A DNA stretch of 64,000 bases from Aquimarina amphilecti (GTDB lineage Bacteria; Bacteroidota; Bacteroidia; Flavobacteriales; Flavobacteriaceae). The notes beneath the pieces are model-generated. The model worked only from the letters and a program-made list of their open reading frames with translations, had not been told where the DNA came from and did no database searches. Location of the stretch: assembly GCF_900109375.1 (NCBI RefSeq), contig NZ_FOAB01000003.1:581128-645127 (forward strand), read 5' to 3'. This document shows, piece by piece, positions 41,518 to 50,014 of this stretch (position 1 is the stretch's first letter; the number at the start of each line of letters is the position of its first letter). A program made the position numbers and the translations under genes.

Positions 41518-44304
41518 CTATTTTCTTTTTCTTCTTTGATTATCTTTTGTTTTATCAAATACAAAATCAATCACTTCTTGATGTCTTCTTTTAGATCTCG
41601 TTGCACTACCAGCTGCAGGAGCACCGTAAGGTCTTCTACTTGCAAATCTAAAAGAACTCGCATCATCATAATGCATTAAAATATGACTTAGCGCACCCAT
41701 GTTACGAGGTTCTTCTTGAGCCCAAACAATATCGGTAGCCTTATATTTTTTAATTAATTTATCCATTTCCTTTGCTGGAAGTGGAAATAATTGCTCTAAT
41801 CTAACTAAAGCAACATCATTTCTACCCAACTTTTCTTTTTCTTCTAATAAGTCATAATAAAACTTACCCGTACAGAAAACCAAAGTTTTAGCATCTTTTG
41901 CCTTAGCTACAGGATCATCAATTACTGTCTGAAAACTTCCATTAGCAAATTCTTCTACCGAAGAAACTACTTTAGGGTGGCGCAATAAACTTTTTGGAGT
42001 AAAAATAATTAAGGGTTTTCGATACGTAGCTTTCATTTGCCTTCTTAACAAATGAAACATATTAGCTGGTGTAGTAACATCTGCTACAAACATATTATCT
42101 TTAGCACATAATTGAAGGTAACGTTCCATTCTAGCAGAAGAATGCTCTGCTCCTTGGCCTTCATATCCATGTGGTAATAACATTACTAATCCATTCTGAA
42201 GCTTCCATTTATCCTCCGCAGAAGAAATGTACTGATCAATCATAATCTGAGCTCCATTACTAAAGTCTCCAAATTGAGCTTCCCAAATTGCCAAGGTTTT
42301 TGGACTAGCCATAGCGTATCCATAATCAAACCCAACAACTCCGTATTCTGAAAGTAATGAATTATAAATACAAAAGTCTCCCTGCTCTCCTTTCAGGTTA
42401 TTCAGTAGCAAGACTTCTTCTTCACTATCCTCAACTTTAACAACTGCATGTCGATGAGAAAAAGTTCCTCTCTCAACATCCTGCCCACTCATTCTAACAT
42501 CATAACCTTCTTTCAATAATGATCCATAGGCCAGTAATTCTCCCATAGCCCAGTCCAATTGATCTTTTTCGAAAAACATCTTATGTCGTTGATCAATCAA
42601 ACGTTCTATTTTACGAAGAAATTTCTTATCAGAAGGTAATTTGGTAATCACTTCTGCAATTTCAGTAAGATCTGCTTTGGAAAATGTAGTATCTACAACT
42701 GCCATCATTTCATCCTCTTGAACTCGAGTAAACCCGTCCCATTCATCTTTCATGAATGGTGTAATAACAGTCTTCTCTTGCTTACGAGAATCTTCTAGTT
42801 CTTCTTCTAAAGATGCTTTATAATCCTTCTCCAGTTCTTTTACATACTCAGCCTTAATAATCCCTTCAGAAATTAATTTTTCTGCATAGATATCTCTAGG
42901 GTTATTATGCTTTGCTATTGCTTTATATAATTTAGGTTGTGTAAAACGAGGTTCATCACCTTCGTTATGACCATATTTTCGATATCCTAATAAATCAATA
43001 AATACATCACGACCAAAGTTCATTCTAAAATCTAATGCAAAATTTGTAGCGTGCACTACAGCTTCTGCATCATCCGCGTTCACATGAAGTACTGGAGATA
43101 AAGTCACCTTACCAACATCTGTACAATAAGTAGATGAACGTGCATCTAAATAATTAGTAGTAAAACCGATCTGATTATTTACTACTATATGAATAGTTCC
43201 ACCTGTTTTATATCCATCTAATTGTGCCATTTGCACAATTTCATAAACTAACCCTTGTCCCGCAATAGCTGCATCTCCATGAACAACTATAGGTAAAACC
43301 TGTGATATATTTTCTTTGTAATGTTTATCTTGCTTTGCTCTGGTAATTCCTTCCACAACTGCTCCAACTGTTTCTAGGTGAGAAGGATTTGGAGCAATAT
43401 TCATATTAATTGCCTTCCCAGAATCCGTTTTTCGTTTAGAAGTCCACCCCAAATGATACTTCACATCTCCATCAAAAACAGCTTCTTCATAATCTTTACC
43501 ATCAAACTCGCTAAAAATATCTTTAGGGCTTTTCCCGAAGATATTAGTAAGTGTACTCAGACGACCACGATGTGCCATCCCCATAACGAATTCTTTAACC
43601 CCCATATCAGCAGCTTTTTCTACCAAAGCATCTAATGCTGGTATCAAAGACTCTCCTCCTTCCAGAGAGAAACGTTTTTGTCCAACATATTTGGTATGCA
43701 AAAAACTTTCAAAAGAAACTGCTTGATTTAGTTTTTTCAGAATGTGTTTTTTCTGATCAGTAGAAAATTTAGTCCTATTTGTATTAAAATTAACTCGATC
43801 CTGTATCCATTGTCTTTCTTCAGGGTTTCGAATATACATGTATTCAATACCGATAGCATCGCAATATATCTGCTCTAAATGAACGGTTATATTGCTCAAT
43901 GTATTAGGTCCAATTCCAATAATCTCTCCAGCATTAAAAACCGTATTAAGGTCACCTTGACTTAAACCAAAATTCTCTAAAGCAAGTGAAGGATGGTATT
44001 TTCTTCTTTCTCTTACCGGATTTGTTTTGGTAAACAAATGACCTCTGGTTCTGTATGCGTCTATAAGACGCACTACCTGAAATTCTTTCTGAAGATTTTC
44101 GGGAACAGCTATCGCCTTATCTCCCGAATCTTTTTCTATATAAATTGTTTCCCCAGAGTCCTCTGCACTTTCTAATCCAAAATCAAATCCTTGAAAAAAT
44201 GCTCTCCAACTAGGTTCTACACTATCTGGGTTTTGCAAATATTGATCGTATAAATCTGCAAAAAATGCGGTATTAGCCGCATTCAAAAATGAATATTTAT
44301 CCAT
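41518..44304 (-). CDS. sucA: 2-oxoglutarate dehydrogenase E1 component
   Basis: SucA decarboxylates 2-oxoglutarate with thiamine diphosphate and passes the succinyl group to SucB. The 928-residue protein has the N-terminal E1 helical segment (SFLNAANTAFFADLYDQYL), MAHRGRLSTLTNIFGK, HGDAAIAGQGLVYE for thiamine diphosphate binding, and RKYGHNEGDEPRFTQP. The C-terminal transketolase domain ends with the family MGALSHIL and SRRPYGAPAAGS. I use ATG 44304 (MDKYSFLNAA). The longer frame from 44343 would overlap a predicted promoter box at 44343-44350. Confidence 0.96.
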   Translation of the reverse strand: MDKYSFLNAANTAFFADLYDQYLQNPDSVEPSWRAFFQGFDFGLESAEDSGETIYIEKDSGDKAIAVPENLQKEFQVVRLIDAYRTRGHLFTKTNPVRERRKYHPSLALENFGLSQGDLNTVFNAGEIIGIGPNTLSNITVHLEQIYCDAIGIEYMYIRNPEERQWIQDRVNFNTNRTKFSTDQKKHILKKLNQAVSFESFLHTKYVGQKRFSLEGGESLIPALDALVEKAADMGVKEFVMGMAHRGRLSTLTNIFGKSPKDIFSEFDGKDYEEAVFDGDVKYHLGWTSKRKTDSGKAINMNIAPNPSHLETVGAVVEGITRAKQDKHYKENISQVLPIVVHGDAAIAGQGLVYEIVQMAQLDGYKTGGTIHIVVNNQIGFTTNYLDARSSTYCTDVGKVTLSPVLHVNADDAEAVVHATNFALDFRMNFGRDVFIDLLGYRKYGHNEGDEPRFTQPKLYKAIAKHNNPRDIYAEKLISEGIIKAEYVKELEKDYKASLEEELEDSRKQEKTVITPFMKDEWDGFTRVQEDEMMAVVDTTFSKADLTEIAEVITKLPSDKKFLRKIERLIDQRHKMFFEKDQLDWAMGELLAYGSLLKEGYDVRMSGQDVERGTFSHRHAVVKVEDSEEEVLLLNNLKGEQGDFCIYNSLLSEYGVVGFDYGYAMASPKTLAIWEAQFGDFSNGAQIMIDQYISSAEDKWKLQNGLVMLLPHGYEGQGAEHSSARMERYLQLCAKDNMFVADVTTPANMFHLLRRQMKATYRKPLIIFTPKSLLRHPKVVSSVEEFANGSFQTVIDDPVAKAKDAKTLVFCTGKFYYDLLEEKEKLGRNDVALVRLEQLFPLPAKEMDKLIKKYKATDIVWAQEEPRNMGALSHILMHYDDASSFRFASRRPYGAPAAGSATRSKRRHQEVIDFVFDKTKDNQRRKRK

Positions 44305-44342
44305 ATGTAGGTATTCAACCGTCTTTTTATTATAAAACATCA

Positions 44343-44350
44343 CAAAAATA
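44343..44350 (-). promoter_or_regulatory. Possible -7 box of sucA
   Basis: On the minus strand this reads TATTTTTG, an exact TAnnTTTG match, 38 bp before the chosen sucA start at 44304. No clear -33 TTG was found. It supports the shorter SucA start. Confidence 0.45.
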
Positions 44351-44418
44351 CAATAATTACAGTATATTGAGTATCGAATTATATATATTTATTGTAACAT
44401 TTTTTTACAATTTTAACA

Positions 44419-44940
44419 ATGAAAGTGTTTCTTATTCATAAAATCAAAATCATAACCTTAGTTTCCTTAATATTATTTTCCTTACAACAATGTTATTCTC
44501 AGGAAGACAATTTTTGGTCTCGAGTTAGAATTGGAGGAAATATAGGGATTGGATTTACAGACGATACTTTTAATGGAATATTAGCTCCTTCTGCCATCTA
44601 TGACTTTAACAATCACTTCAGTATGGGATTCGGACTTAATTTCGGGTACACGGACTCGCGTAATTTCACCGCTACTAATTATGGAGCTAGTCTTATCACT
44701 CTTTATAACCCTCTCCCGGCGTTACAACTATCTGCAGAGTTCGAACAAATGGGAGTAAGTAGAAATTTTGAAATTGAAGGAGGAGACATAAGTGATAATT
44801 ATTGGTATCCGGCTTTGTTTATTGGAGCAGGCTATAGAATAGGATTTGTGAGTGTCGGATTACGATATGATGTATTATATGATGACAACAAAAGTATTTA
44901 TGCTAGTGCTTACGCCCCTTTCGTGAGAGTATTTTTCTAA
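44419..44940 (+). CDS. Small outer-membrane beta-barrel-like protein divergent from sucA
   Basis: A 173-residue protein with a signal peptide (cleavage near YSQE) followed by about eight amphipathic strands with Gly and aromatic ends (GGNIGIGFTDDTFNGILAPS, FGLNFGYTDSRNF, GLRYDVLYDD). It ends in FVRVFF, a typical barrel C-terminal Phe. It is divergent from sucA with 114 bp between the chosen starts. From memory, homologues in databases are sometimes called alpha-ketoglutarate decarboxylase because of this neighbourhood; nothing in the sequence supports an enzyme. Confidence 0.78.
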   Translation: MKVFLIHKIKIITLVSLILFSLQQCYSQEDNFWSRVRIGGNIGIGFTDDTFNGILAPSAIYDFNNHFSMGFGLNFGYTDSRNFTATNYGASLITLYNPLPALQLSAEFEQMGVSRNFEIEGGDISDNYWYPALFIGAGYRIGFVSVGLRYDVLYDDNKSIYASAYAPFVRVFF

Positions 44941-45078
44941 AAACCACAATACTACAGAGAAAAATGCGTTTTTTATCTAGAAAAAAATACCGGTCATCTA
45001 ATATATAGCAGAAGCTCTATCGTTTTCCTGTATTTTTTCTACTTTTAATATCAATTACGATTAAAACCCCAAAGTAAA
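44941..45078 (+). promoter_or_regulatory. Upstream region of lipoprotein A with motif shared with its paralogue
   Basis: TCATCTAATAT occurs at 44994-45004, 75 bp before the lipoprotein ATG. The same 11 bases occur at 46183-46193, 77 bp before the paralogue's ATG. Both are preceded by an A-run. A candidate -7 TACTTTTA is at 45040-45047. Confidence 0.4.
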
Positions 45079-45450
45079 ATGAAAAACCATATTCTTATGT
45101 TATCCATCGCGATAGCAGTATCCTCGTGTTCTAGTAACAAAAAAGCGGTAACCACAAAATTTGATCCTAACAACAATCCTTATTACGTAAAAAAAGAAAA
45201 AAAAGGATTAAGTGAGGTAAACGATCCCAAAATACAAGGGGAAATTAATGCAATTATAGAAAAGCATCTGGGCATATCTATATCTTCTATAGCCATCTCA
45301 CCTATTACACTCACAAATTCAAGATATCATTGGAAATTTATGAATGTACGAAACGGCAAGAGCTTTATAGGATCTACTGACATTAATTTTGAGTCTGTTA
45401 AAATAATAAAGAACAATAAAAAGTCGAATACCCAAGTATCCGATTTCTAA
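45079..45450 (+). CDS. Small lipoprotein of unknown function, paralogue A
   Basis: A 123-residue lipoprotein with lipobox VSSCSS (Cys at residue 17), a Lys-rich linker (~20-50), then a compact alpha/beta region. The second half contains INAIIEKHLGISISSIAIS and YHWKFMNVRNGKSFIGSTDINFESVKI. It is clearly paralogous to the lipoprotein at 46270. It sits between the beta-barrel gene and a convergent hypothetical gene. Membrane anchoring is predicted from the lipobox; no molecular function is known to me. Confidence 0.85.
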   Translation: MKNHILMLSIAIAVSSCSSNKKAVTTKFDPNNNPYYVKKEKKGLSEVNDPKIQGEINAIIEKHLGISISSIAISPITLTNSRYHWKFMNVRNGKSFIGSTDINFESVKIIKNNKKSNTQVSDF

Positions 45451-45461
45451 AATATATTATT

Positions 45462-46088
45462 TTACCAGATATGAAAAATACATCTAGGTTTTCTATTAGA
45501 ATAGTTATCTAATTTCTTTTCAGCTTTTCTGAGAAGTCTATACTTATAACGTATATCTTCTACACCTTCTATACAGATACCTTTTTTAAGCGTAAGAGTA
45601 TTAAAATATTGTTGATCCCAATCAGCAAGCTTCTCACTATGCTTTCTTTCGAAACATTTTGATTTCTCATTATTTTCGAAATACATTCTCTGTTCAGTAA
45701 CTTCAACTACTTTTTCTGCACTTGTAGAAGATACACCTTGACTACTTTCTTTATAAAGAGTATTCATATACATTATTTCAGAAATCGAAGTCTTCAGTCT
45801 TAGCACATCTTCTTCTATAAAATAATTTTCTAAAAATGTATCATTCCCAAAACCTTGCTTATAAATATGAGTCATTAACCTTAACTCATCATCAAGATAA
45901 TATAGTTCAATTCTTCCTGATAGATCCTCTGCACATTTATAATATTTTGTTCTATTTTTTATTAAAGTATCCTTAGCTGTAATTCTTTCTAAAAACGTTT
46001 CATATGAGTCATTAATTTTATCAAAACTCTCTTGAGCACACATAAAATTTAGAAAAAATAACAAAAACGCACTAACAAACACTTTCAT
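45462..46088 (-). CDS. Hypothetical secreted protein, 208 aa
   Basis: A protein with an N-terminal signal peptide (cleavage near MCAQE), then mostly polar, charged, helix-forming sequence with scattered Cys residues (KYYKCAEDL, SKCFERK, GICIEG, RKPRCIFHIW). No domain recognised. It lies on the opposite strand between two paralogous lipoprotein genes and diverges from the second with about 181 bp between starts, so promoters overlap. Its stop is 11 bp from the first lipoprotein stop. Confidence 0.75.
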   Translation of the reverse strand: MKVFVSAFLLFFLNFMCAQESFDKINDSYETFLERITAKDTLIKNRTKYYKCAEDLSGRIELYYLDDELRLMTHIYKQGFGNDTFLENYFIEEDVLRLKTSISEIMYMNTLYKESSQGVSSTSAEKVVEVTEQRMYFENNEKSKCFERKHSEKLADWDQQYFNTLTLKKGICIEGVEDIRYKYRLLRKAEKKLDNYSNRKPRCIFHIW

Positions 46089-46241
46089 AACAACATTTAC
46101 TTATTTATAATTTATGCTTACAATATACATTTATCTAGATTTTTTCTAAAAACATATGTTCTTAATCGGAAAAAATTACAAATCATCTAATATTACACGT
46201 TTTAATTATGCTTAATCCATAAAAAAACTATGCTTAGTCAG

Positions 46242-46249
46242 TAATTTTG
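46242..46249 (+). promoter_or_regulatory. Possible -7 box for lipoprotein B
   Basis: TAATTTTG, an exact TAnnTTTG match, lies 20 bp before the ATG at 46270. The element TCATCTAATAT shared with lipoprotein A lies about 48 bp upstream of it. Confidence 0.4.
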
Positions 46250-46269
46250 AACTGTAAAACAAACTCATT

Positions 46270-46614
46270 ATGAAAACAAAATTACTCATTGCTATTTTAG
46301 GTCTTTCTATTATCAGCTGTTCTAGTTCCAAAAAAACAATGGAAGAAACAGACCCTACTGTATCTACTCAAAAAATAGCTGACAAAAAAAGTTCAATTAC
46401 AAATTCTAAGACTAAAGAAATTAATCATAAAATTAATAGTATAATTCAAAATTACCTTGGTGTACCCATTTCTTCTATAGCAAGATCGGATATAAAAGAA
46501 ACTAATGAAGGGTATCAATGGAAATTTATGAATGTAAAAACCGGAGAAAACTTTATTGCCAACACTGATTTCAACTTTAAATCAGTAAAAATTAAAAAAA
46601 ATAAAAGAAGTTAA
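46270..46614 (+). CDS. Small lipoprotein of unknown function, paralogue B
   Basis: A 114-residue lipoprotein with lipobox IISCSSS (Cys at residue 17), then a Ser/Thr/Lys linker and a domain matching paralogue A: INSIIQNYLGVPISSIARS and YQWKFMNVKTGENFIANTDFNFKSVKI. The two are similar over about 65 residues including the WKFMNV core. This paralogue ends KKNKRS, with a very basic tail. A terminator hairpin follows. The pair flanks an opposite-strand gene, suggesting local duplication. Confidence 0.85.
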   Translation: MKTKLLIAILGLSIISCSSSKKTMEETDPTVSTQKIADKKSSITNSKTKEINHKINSIIQNYLGVPISSIARSDIKETNEGYQWKFMNVKTGENFIANTDFNFKSVKIKKNKRS

Positions 46615-46681
46615 TAGAGTAGTCACCTACACTACCTTTATTAATATTAATACGCAGTATTTTTTTGCCTCAACTAAGCGT

Positions 46682-46711
46682 AACCTGATTTAATCATAAA
46701 TCAGGTTTTTT
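46682..46711 (+). terminator. Terminator after lipoprotein B, shared with the convergent ispA
   Basis: An 11-bp stem (46682-46692 with 46697-46707) and a 4-base loop are followed by a T-run. It lies between convergent genes and touches the polyprenyl synthase stop codon. Confidence 0.75.
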
Positions 46712-47685
46712 TATACATTTCTATTCATTAATTGCTCTCCAAAAGCTTGTAAAATTTTCTTCTTATCCTGTGAAATAGACAAATCATTTAGAACTTCAAA
46801 AGCTTTTTCTGTATATTTTTCAATTTCTATTCTTGTTTTCTCTTTTGCTCCTGTAGTTTCAAAAATACTTTTAACTGTCTGTATTTTTTCAGATGGATCT
46901 TCTGGATTTAAAGAAAAAAGTCCTTCTAATTGTTTTTTTACATTATCATCTGCATTTTCTATCGCTTTAAGATATAAAAAGGTTTTTTTATTTTCGATAA
47001 TATCCCCACCCACTTGCTTACCAAAAGTAGCTGGATCACCAAAAGCGTCTAAGTAATCATCTTGTAGTTGAAAAGCTAAGCCTAGCAATCTTCCAAAATC
47101 ATAAATAGCAGATTTACATGTATTAGAAGCTTCCGCTATAATAGCCCCCATCTGCATAGCTGCAGCAACAAGCACTGCAGTCTTATACTCAATCATTTTT
47201 AAATATTCTGGAATAGTAACATCATCTCTTGTTTCAAAATCAATGTCATATTGTTGCCCTTCGCATACTTCTATAGCAGTTTTAGTAAATAATTGTGCTA
47301 ATTGCTTAAAAGTATCTCCTTCATAATTTTCAAAAAGCTGATAAGCATTAATCAACATAGCATCTCCTGAAAGAATACCTGTATTAATATCCCATTTTTC
47401 ATGAACAGTTTCTTTTCCTCTTCTAAGTGGTGCATCATCCATAATATCGTCATGAACCAAAGAAAAGTTATGAAAAACTTCAATAGCTAAAGCCGCATCT
47501 AGTGCCTTTTCGTAGGAACCACCAAAAATCTCAGAAGTCATTAGCACCAAGACTGGTCTTAATCTCTTCCCCCCCAGTGTTAGGATATATGAAATAGGTT
47601 CATAAAGATTTTTAGGCTCCTTTTTTATAGTATTCTCTGATAAATAATCTAAAAAGTATTCTTGATAATTTAAAATGGTATTCAC
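46711..47685 (-). CDS. ispA: Polyprenyl (geranyl/farnesyl) diphosphate synthase
   Basis: A 324-residue trans-prenyltransferase that extends allylic diphosphates with isopentenyl diphosphate. The two Asp-rich motifs are intact: LVHDDIMDDAPLRRG (first, followed by the basic R-R) and FQLQDDYLDAFGD (second). The KRLRP segment for IPP binding is in the form GGKRLRPVL. The chain-length residue region before the first motif (IEVFHNFSLVHDD) has an aromatic Phe, consistent with short or medium chains, which is inference. It is divergent from the TetR gene, with 296 bp between starts. Confidence 0.93.
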   Translation of the reverse strand: MNTILNYQEYFLDYLSENTIKKEPKNLYEPISYILTLGGKRLRPVLVLMTSEIFGGSYEKALDAALAIEVFHNFSLVHDDIMDDAPLRRGKETVHEKWDINTGILSGDAMLINAYQLFENYEGDTFKQLAQLFTKTAIEVCEGQQYDIDFETRDDVTIPEYLKMIEYKTAVLVAAAMQMGAIIAEASNTCKSAIYDFGRLLGLAFQLQDDYLDAFGDPATFGKQVGGDIIENKKTFLYLKAIENADDNVKKQLEGLFSLNPEDPSEKIQTVKSIFETTGAKEKTRIEIEKYTEKAFEVLNDLSISQDKKKILQAFGEQLMNRNV

Positions 47686-47917
47686 TACTTATTTTTTTTG
47701 TGCTAAGGTAAAATAAAAATTAAAAAACCGTTTAGTTAAAAACCATATCTATTATCAAAAATACTTATCAATTATATTTATCGTACTAAATAATTTATGG
47801 AAATCAATGTCCAAGTTGAATATCATTTTTCGTTATATAAAAAATGTAGCTTCTCAACAACTCAACTCATCTAAAGGACGGTTCAAGTTATTTCATTGTT
47901 AAAAAATTGTGAAACTT

Positions 47918-47947
47918 AGGAAACTTTTAATGTTTTTAAAGTTTCCT
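47918..47947 (+). promoter_or_regulatory. Candidate TetR operator: 10-bp inverted repeat upstream of tetR-efflux operon
   Basis: AGGAAACTTT (47918-47927) and AAAGTTTCCT (47938-47947) are perfect inverted arms with a 10-base spacer. The site ends 5 bp before TACATTTG, a predicted -7 box, so it covers the -33 region. TetR repressors typically bind such palindromes and repress their own operon. No direct proof. Confidence 0.55.
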
Positions 47948-47951
47948 CATG

Positions 47952-47959
47952 TACATTTG
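47952..47959 (+). promoter_or_regulatory. Predicted -7 box of the efflux operon
   Basis: TACATTTG matches TAnnTTTG exactly, 22 bp before the tetR ATG at 47982. The -33 element is weak and lies within the inverted repeat, suggesting repressor control. Confidence 0.5.
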
Positions 47960-47981
47960 CACAAAATAATTCAAACCCTAG

Positions 47982-48581
47982 ATGAAGGAAAAAATAATCG
48001 AGAAAGCAAATGATATGTTCTTAAGCTTTGGTTTCAAAAGTGTAACTATGGACGACCTCGCTTCTGAATTAGGGATTTCTAAGAAAACGATCTATGCGCA
48101 TTTTCAGAATAAAACAAAATTAGTAGAAGCTACTACGGATCATTTGTTTTGCACTATTAGTGACGGTATCGATTCCATTTTAGAAGAAAACAAAGAACCT
48201 ATAGAAGAATTATATGCTATTAAGGCCTTTGTTATGTATCATTTGAAAGATGAAAAAACATCTCCTCAATACCAACTTCAAAAATATTACCCTAGAATAC
48301 ATAGTAGTCTTAAAGTAAGACAGTTTGAAACTATGCAAGAATGCGTAATTGAAAATCTAGAGCGAGGTATTAAAACAGGAGTTTTTAGAGAAAATATAGA
48401 TATCGAAATTATTTCAAGACTATATTTTATGGGAATGACAGGAATAAAAGATCAAGAAATGTTTCCTATTCAACATTTTCCAGTATCGAAATTAATGACA
48501 GACTATTTAGAATATCATGTACGTGGTATTGCCACAGAAAAAGGATTAAAAATTTTAGACAACCTATTAAAACAACCATAA
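47982..48581 (+). CDS. TetR-family transcriptional regulator of the efflux operon
   Basis: A 199-residue regulator. The N-terminal TetR helix-turn-helix (residues ~5-50) reads GFKSVTMDDLASELGISKK and TIYAHFQNKTKLV. The C-terminal ligand-binding domain (~60-199) is all helical and shows no family-specific signature. It begins the operon with TolC, adaptor and RND pump, 3 bp before the TolC gene. It likely represses this operon until a toxic compound binds (inference from neighbours and the upstream palindrome). Confidence 0.9.
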   Translation: MKEKIIEKANDMFLSFGFKSVTMDDLASELGISKKTIYAHFQNKTKLVEATTDHLFCTISDGIDSILEENKEPIEELYAIKAFVMYHLKDEKTSPQYQLQKYYPRIHSSLKVRQFETMQECVIENLERGIKTGVFRENIDIEIISRLYFMGMTGIKDQEMFPIQHFPVSKLMTDYLEYHVRGIATEKGLKILDNLLKQP

Positions 48582-48584
48582 ATT

Positions 48585-50006
48585 ATGAGAAACAACCTTT
48601 GGTCGATATGTTTCTTTAGCTTATTTACAACATTTTCTTTTGCACAGGAAACTCCGGTTTCTTCTCAATATTCATTTACTTTAGATGAGGCAATCGAATT
48701 TGCACTAGAAAATAGTTATCAGTCTATAAACGCTAGACGTGATGTAGCTAAAGCTTTAAAGCAAAAATGGGAAACCACAGCAACGGGTTTACCACAAATT
48801 AATGCTGCAATTGATTATCAAAATCAATTAAAACAACCTGTTTCTTTACTGCCCGCTTCAGCTTTTGACAGTAGAGAAAGTACTATTAATACAGTTGAGG
48901 AATTTTTTGACTTAACTGCTAACGGTTCTCCCGATCCTCTTGATGGTTTTATACCAGTAGTTTTTGGAACTAAACAACAACTGACCGCAAGTGCCACATT
49001 ATCTCAACTACTTTTTGACGGATCTTATCTTGTTGGCTTAGAAGCAGCTAAAAGTTTTTTACAATATACCAATGATTCTCAGGAAAAAACTCAACTTAAT
49101 GTTCGTGAAAGTGTCATTAATGCCTACGGGAGTGTTTTGGTGTCAGATGAAAGCATTAAAATACTTCAGAATAACAAGGCTGCTTTAGAAAAAAACTATG
49201 AAGAAAGAAAAAAGATTTTCGAAAATGGTTTAGCAGAAGAAGAGGATGTAGAACAATTACAAATCACGTTACTCCAAATTACGAATCAATTGAACAATGC
49301 ACAAAGGTTATCGAAGATTGCATTACAAATGTTTAATCTAACTATCGGAGTGGATGTAGATTCCAACACTGTTTTATCTGATAACCTTGATAATTTGACA
49401 ATTAAGAATGTTGATACATCCGTTGGATTAAAACCCTTTATAATAGAAAACAATGTTGACTATAGATTAGGGTACTTATTAACGGAGCAAAGAAGACTTG
49501 AACTAAAACTAGAAAAAAGTAAAGCCTTGCCTACATTATCCGCTTTTGTCAATTATGGAACACAAGCTAATAGTGACACTTTTACATTCTTAGAAAATGA
49601 ACAACGGTGGTTTCAATCTTCTATATTAGGAGTAAGTCTTAATATACCTATTTTCAGCTCTTTAGGAAGGAGTGCGAAAACTCAACAAGCAAGAATTGCT
49701 TTTGAACAAGCTAATACATCTTTCACAGAAGTACAGCAACAAATTCAGCTACAATACAACTCTACGGTAAGTGATTATCAGCTTTCTTTAGAAACCTATG
49801 AAACATCAAAACAAAATCTTGCTTTGGCAGAAAGAATAGAAAACAAAAATCAAATAAAATATACCGAAGGATTGGCTTCTAGCTTTGAACTAAGACAGGC
49901 TCAATTACAATTGTATAGTGTACAACAAGAGGTACTACAAGCAATGCTTACCATTATAAACAATAAAGCCAAGTTAGAATCAATTCAAAATACACCTAAT
50001 AACTAG
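48585..50006 (+). CDS. TolC-family outer-membrane efflux channel
   Basis: A 473-residue outer-membrane efflux protein with a signal peptide (cleavage after SFAQ). It has two repeats of the OEP helical/strand hairpin: long coiled helices at ~180-250 (ENGLAEEEDVEQLQITLLQI) and ~395-460 (YTEGLASSFELRQAQLQLYS), with the family's G-L-A-x-x-x-D/E-L pattern. TolC proteins form trimeric tunnels for tripartite pumps. The gene is tightly packed between tetR (3-bp gap) and the adaptor gene (8-bp gap). Confidence 0.95.
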   Translation: MRNNLWSICFFSLFTTFSFAQETPVSSQYSFTLDEAIEFALENSYQSINARRDVAKALKQKWETTATGLPQINAAIDYQNQLKQPVSLLPASAFDSRESTINTVEEFFDLTANGSPDPLDGFIPVVFGTKQQLTASATLSQLLFDGSYLVGLEAAKSFLQYTNDSQEKTQLNVRESVINAYGSVLVSDESIKILQNNKAALEKNYEERKKIFENGLAEEEDVEQLQITLLQITNQLNNAQRLSKIALQMFNLTIGVDVDSNTVLSDNLDNLTIKNVDTSVGLKPFIIENNVDYRLGYLLTEQRRLELKLEKSKALPTLSAFVNYGTQANSDTFTFLENEQRWFQSSILGVSLNIPIFSSLGRSAKTQQARIAFEQANTSFTEVQQQIQLQYNSTVSDYQLSLETYETSKQNLALAERIENKNQIKYTEGLASSFELRQAQLQLYSVQQEVLQAMLTIINNKAKLESIQNTPNN

Positions 50007-50014
50007 ACATACTC

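Noticed and set aside
47686-47981. Binding site for the TetR regulator controlling ispA as well
   Set aside because: The inverted repeat is over 230 bp from the ispA start and adjacent only to the tetR promoter. No second copy was seen near ispA.
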